Source: Kiloniellaceae bacterium (GTDB taxonomy: Bacteria > Pseudomonadota > Alphaproteobacteria > Kiloniellales > J153). Taken from it: 34,154 bases of DNA. Of this stretch, positions 1 to 7,628 are shown one piece after another (position 1 is the stretch's first letter; the number at the start of each line of letters is the position of its first letter). The stretch spans positions 1 to 34,154 of the forward strand of contig JAJFGN010000032.1 of NCBI GenBank assembly GCA_021776115.1. The letters run 5' to 3'. A model generated the notes under the pieces. It saw only the letters and a list, made by a program, of their open reading frames with translations. It did no database searches and was not told where the DNA came from. Made by a program: the position numbers and the translations under genes.

Positions 1-13
1 TGCGGTGCATCGT

Positions 14-84
14 CAAGGCTTTCCGACGCCCTCCGGCGGGCCGCCACCGCGACCGGAACGGCGGCTTACCAAGGCTTTCGGACG
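14..84. repeat. Short direct repeat, 15 bp, two copies
   Basis: Two copies of a 15-bp sequence, CAAGGCTTTCCGACG at 14-28 and CAAGGCTTTCGGACG at 70-84, differ at one base and are spaced 56 bp apart. They lie in the gene-free left edge (1-160). The spacing is not a multiple of three, so this is unlikely to be a coding repeat. Nothing else recognisable was seen in 1-160. It may be chance in GC-rich DNA. Confidence 0.3.
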
Positions 85-160
85 GCGTCGCGCACGCCTC
101 GCGATGCCCCGCATCGCCACGGCGCACGCTCCTGGCCGAAAACCTCGGTAAGTCGTCTCT

Positions 161-1039
161 ATGGGTCATTATCAGCGATCCTTGGTATTAATTGTCGTAA
201 TCGGCCTCGTCGTGCTCAGTTCCTGCGGTCAGATACCCCGCCCTTTCGAACATCAGGCAGACCTAAAAAGCGACCTGCTCGTTCTCAAAGATCGGGCTGG
301 GATCGTTGTCGCACCCCTGGCCGGCGACTTGCCAGCCGACCCGGATCGCTTGGCCTTGGCCATGGTGAAGCAGCTGCGGGACTTGAACGTACCCGCGACA
401 ACGGACGCCGTGAATAATGAAAGCCGCTATCTGCACGGATCGGCGGCTCAGAAATCTTCGGCGACGGCGCCGGATCAACTCGTGGTCGAATGGGAACTGT
501 GGGACCTGGATGGGCGTCTAATCGGCAGCTACACCCAGCAAAGATCGCTCACACGGATAGCTGGGCCGAGCGACGGAACCGCCCTGATCGATGCCATGGC
601 CGCCGAGGCGGCGCCAAAAATCGCCGCTTTGGTGCAGGAACCACGGGTTGTTGAGGCCAAGGTTCCCGGATTCCCAGGAGGCAGGCTGGTCGTGGCGCCG
701 ATTAGCTCAGGGCCGGGCGACTCGGCGCAGAGCCTGGTTCCGGCGTTGCGGGCCGAGCTGGCCGCCGCCGGCTTTCCCGTATCCCTCCAACGAAGCCCCC
801 GCGACATTCTGGTCCAGGGGAAGATTACTCTGGAACCGGTCCGGAACGGCCGCGAGGAGGTCGCGATCACCTGGTCCGTTGTGAGCGCCCGGGACGGCGA
901 GGAACTGGGCCAGGTCGACCAACGGAACCAGGTCCCGGCCGGCAGCCTGGATGGCCCCTGGGGCTCCACCGCCGTCGAGATCGCCCGGGGGGCGGCGCAA
1001 GGCATACGCGACCTCTTGGGGCGCGCCGCGATCCCGTGA
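161..1039 (+). CDS. Putative lipoprotein with two tandem homologous units
   Basis: This 292-residue protein begins with a lipoprotein signal peptide: a basic start, a hydrophobic stretch at residues 8-19 and a lipobox LSSC with the lipidated cysteine at residue 22. I do not recognise a named family. The mature part looks internally duplicated. Residues 47-159 and 175-290 share a GIVVAPL / RLVVAPI start, a central W-x-x-x-x-x-DG-x-x-(I/L)G segment (111-127 and 238-257) and an alanine-rich helical end. This suggests two similar alpha/beta units, perhaps a periplasmic assembly or binding protein. It is followed after about 127 bp by prs, with its own putative promoter in between, so it is probably a separate unit. 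Function is unknown; that it is a membrane-anchored periplasmic protein is well supported. Confidence 0.8.
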   Translation: MGHYQRSLVLIVVIGLVVLSSCGQIPRPFEHQADLKSDLLVLKDRAGIVVAPLAGDLPADPDRLALAMVKQLRDLNVPATTDAVNNESRYLHGSAAQKSSATAPDQLVVEWELWDLDGRLIGSYTQQRSLTRIAGPSDGTALIDAMAAEAAPKIAALVQEPRVVEAKVPGFPGGRLVVAPISSGPGDSAQSLVPALRAELAAAGFPVSLQRSPRDILVQGKITLEPVRNGREEVAITWSVVSARDGEELGQVDQRNQVPAGSLDGPWGSTAVEIARGAAQGIRDLLGRAAIP

Positions 1040-1060
1040 AAATTCGGTCGCGAGGCCCTG

Positions 1061-1087
1061 TTTACACAAAGGTGACACGTTGATAAT
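1061..1087 (+). promoter_or_regulatory. Possible sigma-70-type promoter for prs
   Basis: TTTACA at 1061-1066 and GATAAT at 1082-1087 each match the -35 and -10 consensus at five of six bases, about 80 bp before the prs start. The 15-bp spacing is short; shifting the -10 by one base gives 16. The call rests on pattern alone. Confidence 0.35.
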
Positions 1088-1166
1088 GTCCGCCCGCCCG
1101 GGGCAAGGTTGTCCGGGATATCCTTGGCACCGTTAGCGCAGCGCACGGCCGGACAGGCACCTTGTC

Positions 1167-2111
1167 ATGAAAATTATGACCGGCAACAGCAATCGGCCCC
1201 TGGCCGAGGCGATATCGGCATTTCTTAACCTACCCCTCACCAAGGCCAGCGTCCGGCGGTTTTCGGACATGGAGATATTCGTTGAGATCGACGAGAACGT
1301 GCGCGGCGAGGACGTTTTCCTGATCCAATCCACGTCCTACCCCGCGAACGACAATCTGATGGAGTTGCTGGTCGGATTGGATGCCCTCAAACGAGGATCG
1401 GCCCGGCGGATCACGGCGGTCATTCCCTACTACGGCTATGCCAGGCAGGATCGCAAGTCAGGCCCACGCACACCGATCTCGGCCAAGCTGGTGGCCAACG
1501 TGATCACCTCCGCCGGCGCCGACCGGGTCCTGACGCTGGATCTTCACGCCGGCCAGATCCAAGGGTTTTTCGATATCCCGACCGACAATCTCTACGCCGC
1601 CCCGGTCTTTACCAAGGATATCGTGGAGCGCTTCAACGGCGACGATCTGACCATAGTGTCGCCCGATGTGGGCGGCGTCCTGCGCGCGCGGGCGATCGCC
1701 AAGCGCCTTGACGCCGACCTGGCGATCATCGATAAGCGGCGCGAGCGCGCGGGCGTTTCCGAGGTGATGCATATCATTGGCGATGTCCAGAATCAGCGCT
1801 GCGTCCTGATCGACGATATCGTCGATTCGGCGGGTACTTTATGCAATGCGGCCGAGGCGCTGATGAATGCGGGCGCCAAGTCGGTCAGCGCTTATGTGAC
1901 CCACGGCGTGTTGTCAGGCGGGGCCGTGGCGCGTGTTTCGGCCTCGCCCCTGCAGGAGCTGGTCATGACCGACAGTATTCAGGCGACGGAGGCCGTGCGC
2001 GTGGCGCAGAACATCCGGCAGATTACCATCGCCCCGCTTTTAGGCGATGCGATGCAGCGGATCAGCGAAGAGCGGTCCGTTTCCAGCCTGTTTCAGTTCG
2101 CGAGCAGGTAG
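1167..2111 (+). CDS. prs: Ribose-phosphate pyrophosphokinase (PRPP synthetase)
   Basis: This enzyme makes 5-phosphoribosyl-1-pyrophosphate from ribose-5-phosphate and ATP in the cytoplasm, feeding purine, pyrimidine, histidine, tryptophan and NAD synthesis. The 314-residue length is normal for the class I family. Seen in the sequence: the N-terminal [16 protein letters not shown] segment, the ATP/metal region [11 protein letters not shown] followed by [14 protein letters not shown], and the PRPP-binding loop [12 protein letters not shown] near residues 214-225. The usual N-terminal GN motif is present as [12 protein letters not shown]. It leads the conserved alphaproteobacterial order prs-rplY-pth-ychF. 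The apt gene near the right end of the window uses its product, though the two are far apart. Confidence 0.97.
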   Translation: MKIMTGNSNRPLAEAISAFLNLPLTKASVRRFSDMEIFVEIDENVRGEDVFLIQSTSYPANDNLMELLVGLDALKRGSARRITAVIPYYGYARQDRKSGPRTPISAKLVANVITSAGADRVLTLDLHAGQIQGFFDIPTDNLYAAPVFTKDIVERFNGDDLTIVSPDVGGVLRARAIAKRLDADLAIIDKRRERAGVSEVMHIIGDVQNQRCVLIDDIVDSAGTLCNAAEALMNAGAKSVSAYVTHGVLSGGAVARVSASPLQELVMTDSIQATEAVRVAQNIRQITIAPLLGDAMQRISEERSVSSLFQFASR

Positions 2112-2206
2112 CTGCAAAATACGGGACCGGCACCCCTGGAGGCCGGCCCAGACACGCTCCCGGATAAATAAGAGGCCGGGAACCGCTTTGTTTAAGGAGT
2201 GAGACC

Positions 2207-2878
2207 ATGAGTGAAATCGTAAGCATGCCCGCGCTGGCGCGGGAGCGGGCCGGGAAGGGGCCAGCCCGCGCAGCCCGGCGCGCCGGGCTGGTACCCGGCG
2301 TCATCTATGGCGCCAAGAAAGACCCCGTGATGATTACCTTGGACCCGCGCGACCTGTTTCGGGGCCTGAAGACCGGCTCTTTCCTAGCCACGATTTACGA
2401 ACTGGACGTTAGCGGCAAAAAGGAACGGGTCCTGCCGCGCGACGTTCAATTCGACCCGGTAACCGACAATGCGATCCATGTCGATTTCCTTCGTGTCTCC
2501 GCGGCCACCGCGGTCACGGTTGAGGTTCCAGTCCAATTCCTGAATGAGGAAGAGGCACCGGGCCTGAAACGCGGCGGCCTCCTGAACATTGTCCGCCACG
2601 AAATCGAGATGAATTGCCGTGCCGACGCTATTCCGAGCCAAATAGAGGTCGACTTGACTGGCCTCGACATTGGCGACAGCGTCCACATCAGCATGATAAC
2701 GCTACCGGACGGTGTGGCGCCGACCATCACCGACCGCGACTTTACGATCGCGACGATCGCGGCGCCGACGGTGGTCCGCGACGAGGAAGCCGAAGCGGCG
2801 GCCGCCGAGGGCGAGGCCGAGGGCGAAGCAGAGGCAGGCGAAGAGAAGGCCGAGGAGGAAGGCGAGAGCGAGGGCTAA
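2207..2878 (+). CDS. rplY: 50S ribosomal protein L25/general stress protein Ctc
   Basis: This 223-residue protein binds 5S rRNA in the large ribosomal subunit. It is the long CTC form: an N-terminal L25 beta-barrel (about residues 5-95, with the typical GLVPGVIYG near the start) plus the C-terminal TL5/CTC beta domain (about 100-190). It ends in a low-complexity tail rich in Glu, Ala and Gly (about 190-223), common in alphaproteobacterial L25. A strong ribosome binding site, AAGGAG at 2194-2199, sits 7 bases before the ATG and fixes the start. It lies 95 bp after prs and 27 bp before pth, consistent with an rplY-pth-ychF transcript. Confidence 0.96.
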   Translation: MSEIVSMPALARERAGKGPARAARRAGLVPGVIYGAKKDPVMITLDPRDLFRGLKTGSFLATIYELDVSGKKERVLPRDVQFDPVTDNAIHVDFLRVSAATAVTVEVPVQFLNEEEAPGLKRGGLLNIVRHEIEMNCRADAIPSQIEVDLTGLDIGDSVHISMITLPDGVAPTITDRDFTIATIAAPTVVRDEEAEAAAAEGEAEGEAEAGEEKAEEEGESEG

Positions 2879-2905
2879 GACCCCGCTCCCCGCCGCCACT
2901 GACTT

Positions 2906-3547
2906 ATGCAGCTCCTGGTCGGGCTCGGCAATCCCGGCCCACGCCACGCCAACAATAGGCACAATATCGGATTCATGGCGCTGGACGAAATCGTCCGGCG
3001 TCATGGCTTCGGCCCCTGGCGCGTGCGGTTCCAGGGCCGCGTGGCCGAGGGACGTATCGGCGACAACCGCGTTCTAGCCTTCAAGCCGGAAACCTATATG
3101 AACGAATCCGGCCGTGCGGTTGGCGAAGCTCTCCGCTTCTTTAAGTTAAAGCCAGGCCAAGTCACTGTGATCTACGACGAGATCGACCTCAAGCCCGGTA
3201 AGATCAAGGTCAAGACCGGTGGCGGCGCCGGCGGTCATAACGGTATTCGCAGTATCGATGCGCATATCGGCCGCGATTACCGCAGGGTCCGCCTGGGAGT
3301 CGGCCACCCGGGGCAAAAAGACCTGGTCCACGGATACGTGCTGCGTGACTTCGCCAAGGCCGAGATGCCCGGGGTCGAGAAGTTGATCGACGCCGTGGCC
3401 ACGGAAATGCCTTTACTGATGAACGGCGACGAGGCTGCTTTCATGTCGCGTGTCGCCCACTTGATCGCGCCCCCAAAACCGGCCAAGCCCAAGCCCGACT
3501 CAACCGAGTCGGCAGGCGATACGAAGGGCGAAGCGGATGGGATTTAA
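2906..3547 (+). CDS. pth: Peptidyl-tRNA hydrolase
   Basis: Pth frees tRNA from peptidyl-tRNAs dropped by the ribosome. All family marks are visible: [20 protein letters not shown] at the N-terminus, holding the conserved Asn and the catalytic His, then [10 protein letters not shown] and [14 protein letters not shown] with the catalytic Asp, then [13 protein letters not shown]. The 213 residues include a roughly 25-residue Lys/Pro-rich C-terminal extension beyond the usual domain, which is variable in the family. The last 11 bases overlap the start of ychF in another frame, so translation is probably coupled. No strong ribosome binding site is visible, and the gene follows rplY by 27 bp. Confidence 0.96.
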   Translation: MQLLVGLGNPGPRHANNRHNIGFMALDEIVRRHGFGPWRVRFQGRVAEGRIGDNRVLAFKPETYMNESGRAVGEALRFFKLKPGQVTVIYDEIDLKPGKIKVKTGGGAGGHNGIRSIDAHIGRDYRRVRLGVGHPGQKDLVHGYVLRDFAKAEMPGVEKLIDAVATEMPLLMNGDEAAFMSRVAHLIAPPKPAKPKPDSTESAGDTKGEADGI

Positions 3548-4634
3548 CTGCGGCATTGTCGGCCTGCCCAACGTCGGCAAATCGACCCTGTTCAACGCCT
3601 TGACCGAGACAGCAGCGGCCGAATCGGCCAACTACCCCTTCACAACCATCGAGCCCAACATCGGCCGGGTCCCGGTGCCCGACGCCCGCCTGGAGACGAT
3701 CGCGCGCATCGGCAAATCGGCCAAGATCATTCCGACCGTGCTGGAGTTCGTGGACATCGCCGGCCTGGTGCGCGGCGCCTCCAAGGGCGAAGGGCTGGGC
3801 AATAAATTCTTGGCCAACATCCGCGAGGTCGACGCCATTGTGCACGTTCTGCGCTGCTTCGACGGGGAAGCGACCCACGTCGAGGGTTCGGTCGATCCAG
3901 TCCGGGATGCGGAAACCGTTGAGACCGAGCTGCTTCTGGCCGACCTGGACAGCGTCGAGCGGCAGCTTGACGCGGCGCTCAAACGCGCACGCGGTGGAGA
4001 GAAGGAGGCCAAGGCGCGCCTCGCCGTTCTTGAACCGGTCGTGGAGGCCCTGCGTGAAGGGCTCCCGGCGCGCAGCGTCGAGGTCTCGCGGGACCTTACG
4101 CCTCTTTTTCGGCAGCTCAATCTCTTGACCGCCAAGCCCGTCCTCTATGTCGCCAACGTCGAGGAAGAATCGGCCGCAGTGGGCAACGCTCACTCGGTCC
4201 GGGTGACTGCCTTGGCGGAGGCGAAGGGCGCCGCCTGCGTCATCGTTTCAGCTGCGATCGAGGCCGAGGTGGCTACCCTGGGCAACCCCGAGGAACGCCG
4301 GGACTTCCTGGAAACCCTGGGCTTGGAGGAAGCAGGCCTCGCCCGAATTATACGCGCCGGTTATGCCCTGCTCGATCTTGTCACGTTTTTCACCGTCGGA
4401 CCCAAGGAGGCGCGCGCCTGGACCGTCGAGCGCGGCGCCAGTGCGCCACAAGCCGCAGGGGTCATTCATAGCGATTTCGAGCGCGGCTTCATCCGGGCGG
4501 AAACGATAGCCTATGACGACTTTGTTACCTGCGGCGGCGAGCAGGGAGCCAAGGAAATGGGTAAGATGCGCGCGGAGGGCCGTGACTATATCGTCAAGGA
4601 CGGCGACATCTTTCATTTCCGCTTTAATGTCTGA
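3537..4634 (+). CDS. ychF: Redox-regulated ATPase/GTPase YchF (OBG family)
   Basis: This 365-residue cytoplasmic P-loop NTPase of the OBG family associates with ribosomes and prefers ATP. Seen: the G1 loop [15 protein letters not shown] (residues 8-22), the switch II/G3 region [19 protein letters not shown] and an atypical G4 NVEEE in place of NKxD, the known YchF feature that relaxes guanine specificity. A coiled-coil-prone insertion lies around residues 125-180, and the C-terminal TGS domain ends in the typical [12 protein letters not shown]. The length matches the family (about 363-366). It overlaps pth by 11 bp, the usual proteobacterial arrangement. Confidence 0.97.
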   Translation: MGFNCGIVGLPNVGKSTLFNALTETAAAESANYPFTTIEPNIGRVPVPDARLETIARIGKSAKIIPTVLEFVDIAGLVRGASKGEGLGNKFLANIREVDAIVHVLRCFDGEATHVEGSVDPVRDAETVETELLLADLDSVERQLDAALKRARGGEKEAKARLAVLEPVVEALREGLPARSVEVSRDLTPLFRQLNLLTAKPVLYVANVEEESAAVGNAHSVRVTALAEAKGAACVIVSAAIEAEVATLGNPEERRDFLETLGLEEAGLARIIRAGYALLDLVTFFTVGPKEARAWTVERGASAPQAAGVIHSDFERGFIRAETIAYDDFVTCGGEQGAKEMGKMRAEGRDYIVKDGDIFHFRFNV

Positions 4635-4698
4635 GTCTCCGGTCCAATATTGAACATTATAGAATCATGGCTTGGCGAGCAGCACGGAGGTAAATTCC

Positions 4699-5061
4699 AT
4701 GAGCGGCACCGCAAATCCCCATAAGATTAGCGAACGGATAACCATTGAAGCGCCCGGAACCCACGCGCGCGCCAGTTTCAACGGCGAAACCGTCGCCGAA
4801 AGCGACAACGCGCTAGTTCTCCTGGAGAATGGCTATCAGCCGCGGGTTTATTTCCCGCAGGCCGATGTGCGCATGAACCTGCTCAGCCGCACCGACAACG
4901 AGACCCACTGCCCGTTCAAGGGCGACGCTGCTTACTGGACCCTCACCGCCGGCGGCGAAACACTGGAGAACGCGGCCTGGGCCTATCTGGAACCGCTGCC
5001 CGAGATCACGGTCATCGCCGGCCACCTGAGTTTTGCGGACGCGGTCAAGGTCGAGTCATAA
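4699..5061 (+). CDS. DUF427 domain-containing protein
   Basis: A 120-residue soluble protein of the DUF427 family, a small beta-rich fold of unknown function. Typical features are a VAESDNALVLLENG strand pair, a central YFPQADVRMNLL, the sequence THCPFKGDAAYWTL and a C-terminal NAAWAYLEPLPE. The CPFKG-x-A-x-Y/W pattern is the hallmark. I chose the ATG at 4699 because GGAGGT lies about 8 bases before it; an upstream start at 4672 would add nine poorly conserved residues. It follows ychF by 64 bp on the same strand and precedes a small membrane protein gene. No pathway can be inferred from the context. Confidence 0.9.
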   Translation: MSGTANPHKISERITIEAPGTHARASFNGETVAESDNALVLLENGYQPRVYFPQADVRMNLLSRTDNETHCPFKGDAAYWTLTAGGETLENAAWAYLEPLPEITVIAGHLSFADAVKVES

Positions 5062-5107
5062 ACTCGGGCCGGCCAAGGCCCCCTACGCCGTGTCGCACTC
5101 TCCCGAT

Positions 5108-5389
5108 ATGCCCAGCCTATGGCATTTCGCGACCGCCGACGGTACCCCACGAAATTCTTTGAAGGTCGCGCTCGTCATCGGCGCGATCCTGACCTTGATC
5201 AATCAAGGAGACGTCATCTTGGCCGGCAAGATGCCGAATATCGCGAAAGCCGGTCTGACTTTTGTCGTGCCCTACCTTGTGGCGACTTATGGCGCGGTCA
5301 TGGCTAATACCAAGGATCGCTGCTTTGAAATAAGCCGGCCTACTTGTATGGATCGGCGGCATCGCGCAAACCGTCGCCGAAGAAGTTGA
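5108..5389 (+). CDS. Small membrane protein, NrtS-like (nitrate/nitrite transporter family)
   Basis: A 93-residue protein with two hydrophobic segments, about residues 18-35 (VALVIGAILTLINQGD) and 46-65 (LTFVVPYLVATYGAV). The pattern RNSLKVALVIG, then LINQGD, then a Lys/Ala linker and VPYLVATYGA matches my memory of the NrtS family of small nitrate/nitrite transporters. I chose the ATG at 5108, which leaves a short family-like N-terminus; the frame is open from 5033. The last 50 bases overlap, tail to tail, the 3' end of the ABC permease gene on the other strand, so the Arg-rich C-terminus (DRRHRANRRRRS) is encoded opposite that gene. No nitrate reductase lies in the window, so the substrate is inferred only from the family. 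Confidence 0.72.
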   Translation: MPSLWHFATADGTPRNSLKVALVIGAILTLINQGDVILAGKMPNIAKAGLTFVVPYLVATYGAVMANTKDRCFEISRPTCMDRRHRANRRRRS

Positions 5390-6530
5390 AGGCCAGGATC
5401 AAAACGATAACCGGCAACACCGGCAACATGAGCCAGGGGTAGAGCGCGACTACGTTAATGTTCTGGGCCTCGTTGAGCAGGACGCCCCAGGAGGTGATCG
5501 GCGGGCGCAGGCCGAGGCCGAGGAAACTGAGCGCCGTCTCGCCCAAAATCATGGTCGGAATTGTTAGGGTGGCCGAGGCGATCAGATGGCTCATGAAGCC
5601 GGGCATCAGGTGCCGGGCGATAACGCGAGTCGGGCTGGCCCCGATTAACTGCGCCGCCACGCAGTAGTCCTCCTCGCGTAGGGCCAAAAGTTTCGAGCGC
5701 ACCGCGCGCGCCAGGCCGGTCCAATCGATCAAACCCAAAATGGCGCTGATCCCGAAATAGATCACGATCGGGCTCCAATTCACCGGCAAAATCGCCGAAA
5801 GCGCCATCCATAGCGGGATTTCCGGAAACGACCGCACAACCTCGATGATCCGCTGAATGATCGCATCGGCCAATCCGCCGTAGTATCCGGCAATGCCGCC
5901 AATAACGAGGCCAAGAGAGAAGCTGATAACGATTCCGATCAGCCCGACGGTCAGGGATATGCGGGCGCCATAAATAATGCGCGAAAACATATCGCGGCCC
6001 AGCCGATCCGTGCCGAACAAGAAAAGCGTACCGTCCTCGGGCGGGCAGACGATGTGAAAACTTCCCGGCACAGCGCCCCAGAAGTCGTATGAGTCGCCGA
6101 GGCAGAAAAAGCGGATCGGCTGAACCCGGGAGGTGTCCTCGGTGTACTCGCGCTTGAGGTTCTCCATATTCAGCCGGTAGGTCCAGCCATAGACAAAGGG
6201 TCCGACAAACTCGCCCTCGTGGAACAAATGAACCGACTGCGGCGGCGTGTAGATGAAGTTCGTGTCTTGGCTATGCAGGTTGTAGGGCGCGAGAAATTCG
6301 CTGAACAAAATCGAGCCGTACATGATAAGTAGGATGCCCCCGCAGAACATGGCGACCTTGTGGCGCTTTAGCTTCCACCACATTAGTTGCCATTGCGAGG
6401 CCAGGTAATATTTCTCCTGCGCTGGCGTCAGTTGTTCGACCGAATAGGGATCGAACGGCTCGTCGGAAACGAAATGCGCGTGCCGGCCGGCGGCGTCCTT
6501 GGGGCTCCCTATATCGCTGGGCGGGGTCAC
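5340..6530 (-). CDS. Peptide/oligopeptide ABC transporter permease (DppC/OppC type)
   Basis: Inner-membrane permease of 396 residues, the second permease of the transporter. Residues 1-57 are cytoplasmic and one membrane span lies at about 58-78. A long periplasmic insertion follows (about 80-165, with HSQDTNFIYTPPQ and several aromatic and Cys residues). The BPD_transp_1 core begins at FGTDRLGRDMFSRIIYGAR and carries the EAA-type loop (DYCVAAQLIGASPTRVIARH). The insertion makes it longer than classic DppC (about 300 residues) and is typical of a subgroup paired with large substrate-binding proteins. The start is GTG at 6530, overlapping the TGA of the upstream permease (GTGA) and preceded by AGGAGG at 9 bases. 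Its end overlaps the NrtS-like gene. Confidence 0.93.
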   Translation of the reverse strand: MTPPSDIGSPKDAAGRHAHFVSDEPFDPYSVEQLTPAQEKYYLASQWQLMWWKLKRHKVAMFCGGILLIMYGSILFSEFLAPYNLHSQDTNFIYTPPQSVHLFHEGEFVGPFVYGWTYRLNMENLKREYTEDTSRVQPIRFFCLGDSYDFWGAVPGSFHIVCPPEDGTLFLFGTDRLGRDMFSRIIYGARISLTVGLIGIVISFSLGLVIGGIAGYYGGLADAIIQRIIEVVRSFPEIPLWMALSAILPVNWSPIVIYFGISAILGLIDWTGLARAVRSKLLALREEDYCVAAQLIGASPTRVIARHLMPGFMSHLIASATLTIPTMILGETALSFLGLGLRPPITSWGVLLNEAQNINVVALYPWLMLPVLPVIVLILAFNFFGDGLRDAADPYK

Positions 6531-7525
6531 CGGGTCGTACCTCCTTGCAAGCGAATGCGCGGGTCGAGCACCGCGAGCGCCAGATCGGAAATCAACACGC
6601 CGATGACTGTCAGGAAAGCCAGGAACATCAGGAACGATCCGGCCAAGTACATATCCTGGCTGCGCAGCGCGCCGAGCAGCATGGGACCCGTCGTCGGCAG
6701 GGAAAGAATGATTTCAACCACCGCCGCGCCGGAAATGATGCTGGGCAAGAGACTCCCGATATCGGCGATGAAGAAGTTAAGCGACAGGCGGAAGGGATAT
6801 TTCAACAACAACTTCATGGGTGACAATCCCTTGGCCCGGCCGGTTACGACGTATTGCTTCTCCAGCTCGTCCAAAAGGTTCGCACGCAACCGCCGGATCA
6901 TCCCGGCGGTACCGGAAGTCCCAATGACCACGACCGGAATCCAAATGTGCTCCAGGACCGACAAGGCCTTCGGCCAAGTCCAGGGCTGGTCGATGTACTG
7001 CGCGTCCATCAAGCCGCCGATCGAGGTGCCGAAAAAGACATTGGCGATATACAAAAGAACCAGAGCCAGCAGGAAATTGGGTGTCGCGAGTCCGATGAAC
7101 CCCAAAAAGGTGAGCGTGTAGTCGCCCCAACTATACTGCCGCACCGCGGAATAGAGCCCGATGGGAAAAGAAACGATCCAGGTGAACACGATCGTTACGA
7201 ACGAGACCAGAGCCGTCAGATAAAGCCGGTCGCCAACCACTTCCGACACCGGCAAGCGAAACTCGAAGGAATAGCCGAAATCGCCCTGCAGCATGCCCCA
7301 GACCCAGAACACGTACTGCTCCATGATCGGACGATCGAAGCCGTACTGCCGGCGCAACGCCTCGATCTTTTCGGTATCGACGGATTCGCCCTGGGACTGC
7401 AATTCCGCGATATAGCTTTCAAAATAGTCGCCCGGTGGAAGCTGAATGATGACGAATATGATCAAACTGATCGCGAGCAAGGTCGGGATCATGATAAAAA
7501 AGCGACGAACGATATAAGTAAGCAT
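6527..7525 (-). CDS. Peptide/oligopeptide ABC transporter permease (DppB/OppB type)
   Basis: Inner-membrane permease of 332 residues. It starts with the typical MLTYIVRRFFIMIPTLLAIS and the first span, followed by a periplasmic loop (about 30-100) and five further spans. The coupling loop GTAGMIRRLRANLLDELE...VVTGRAKGL is the EAA motif that contacts the ATPase. It pairs with the downstream permease through a GTGA overlap. It lies 103 bp after the substrate-binding protein gene, and that gap holds nothing obvious. The length is normal for DppB. The transport substrate cannot be read from the sequence. Confidence 0.94.
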   Translation of the reverse strand: MLTYIVRRFFIMIPTLLAISLIIFVIIQLPPGDYFESYIAELQSQGESVDTEKIEALRRQYGFDRPIMEQYVFWVWGMLQGDFGYSFEFRLPVSEVVGDRLYLTALVSFVTIVFTWIVSFPIGLYSAVRQYSWGDYTLTFLGFIGLATPNFLLALVLLYIANVFFGTSIGGLMDAQYIDQPWTWPKALSVLEHIWIPVVVIGTSGTAGMIRRLRANLLDELEKQYVVTGRAKGLSPMKLLLKYPFRLSLNFFIADIGSLLPSIISGAAVVEIILSLPTTGPMLLGALRSQDMYLAGSFLMFLAFLTVIGVLISDLALAVLDPRIRLQGGTTR

Positions 7526-7628
7526 GCCGGCTCAGGTGTTTCCGTGGCTCATCTTGGCACTTATCTCTGCGGCCTTCATGCTATGGGAACTCGGTCAACG
7601 CACGGCGGTGTTCTGTCGGGCATACCGG

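Noticed and set aside
2122-2156. Terminator between prs and rplY
   Set aside because: A CCGGC/GCCGG hairpin is present but no T-run follows, so termination is not supported.
3441-4193. 250-codon minus-strand frame opposite pth and ychF
   Set aside because: It is antisense to two strongly conserved genes and has no recognisable domain.
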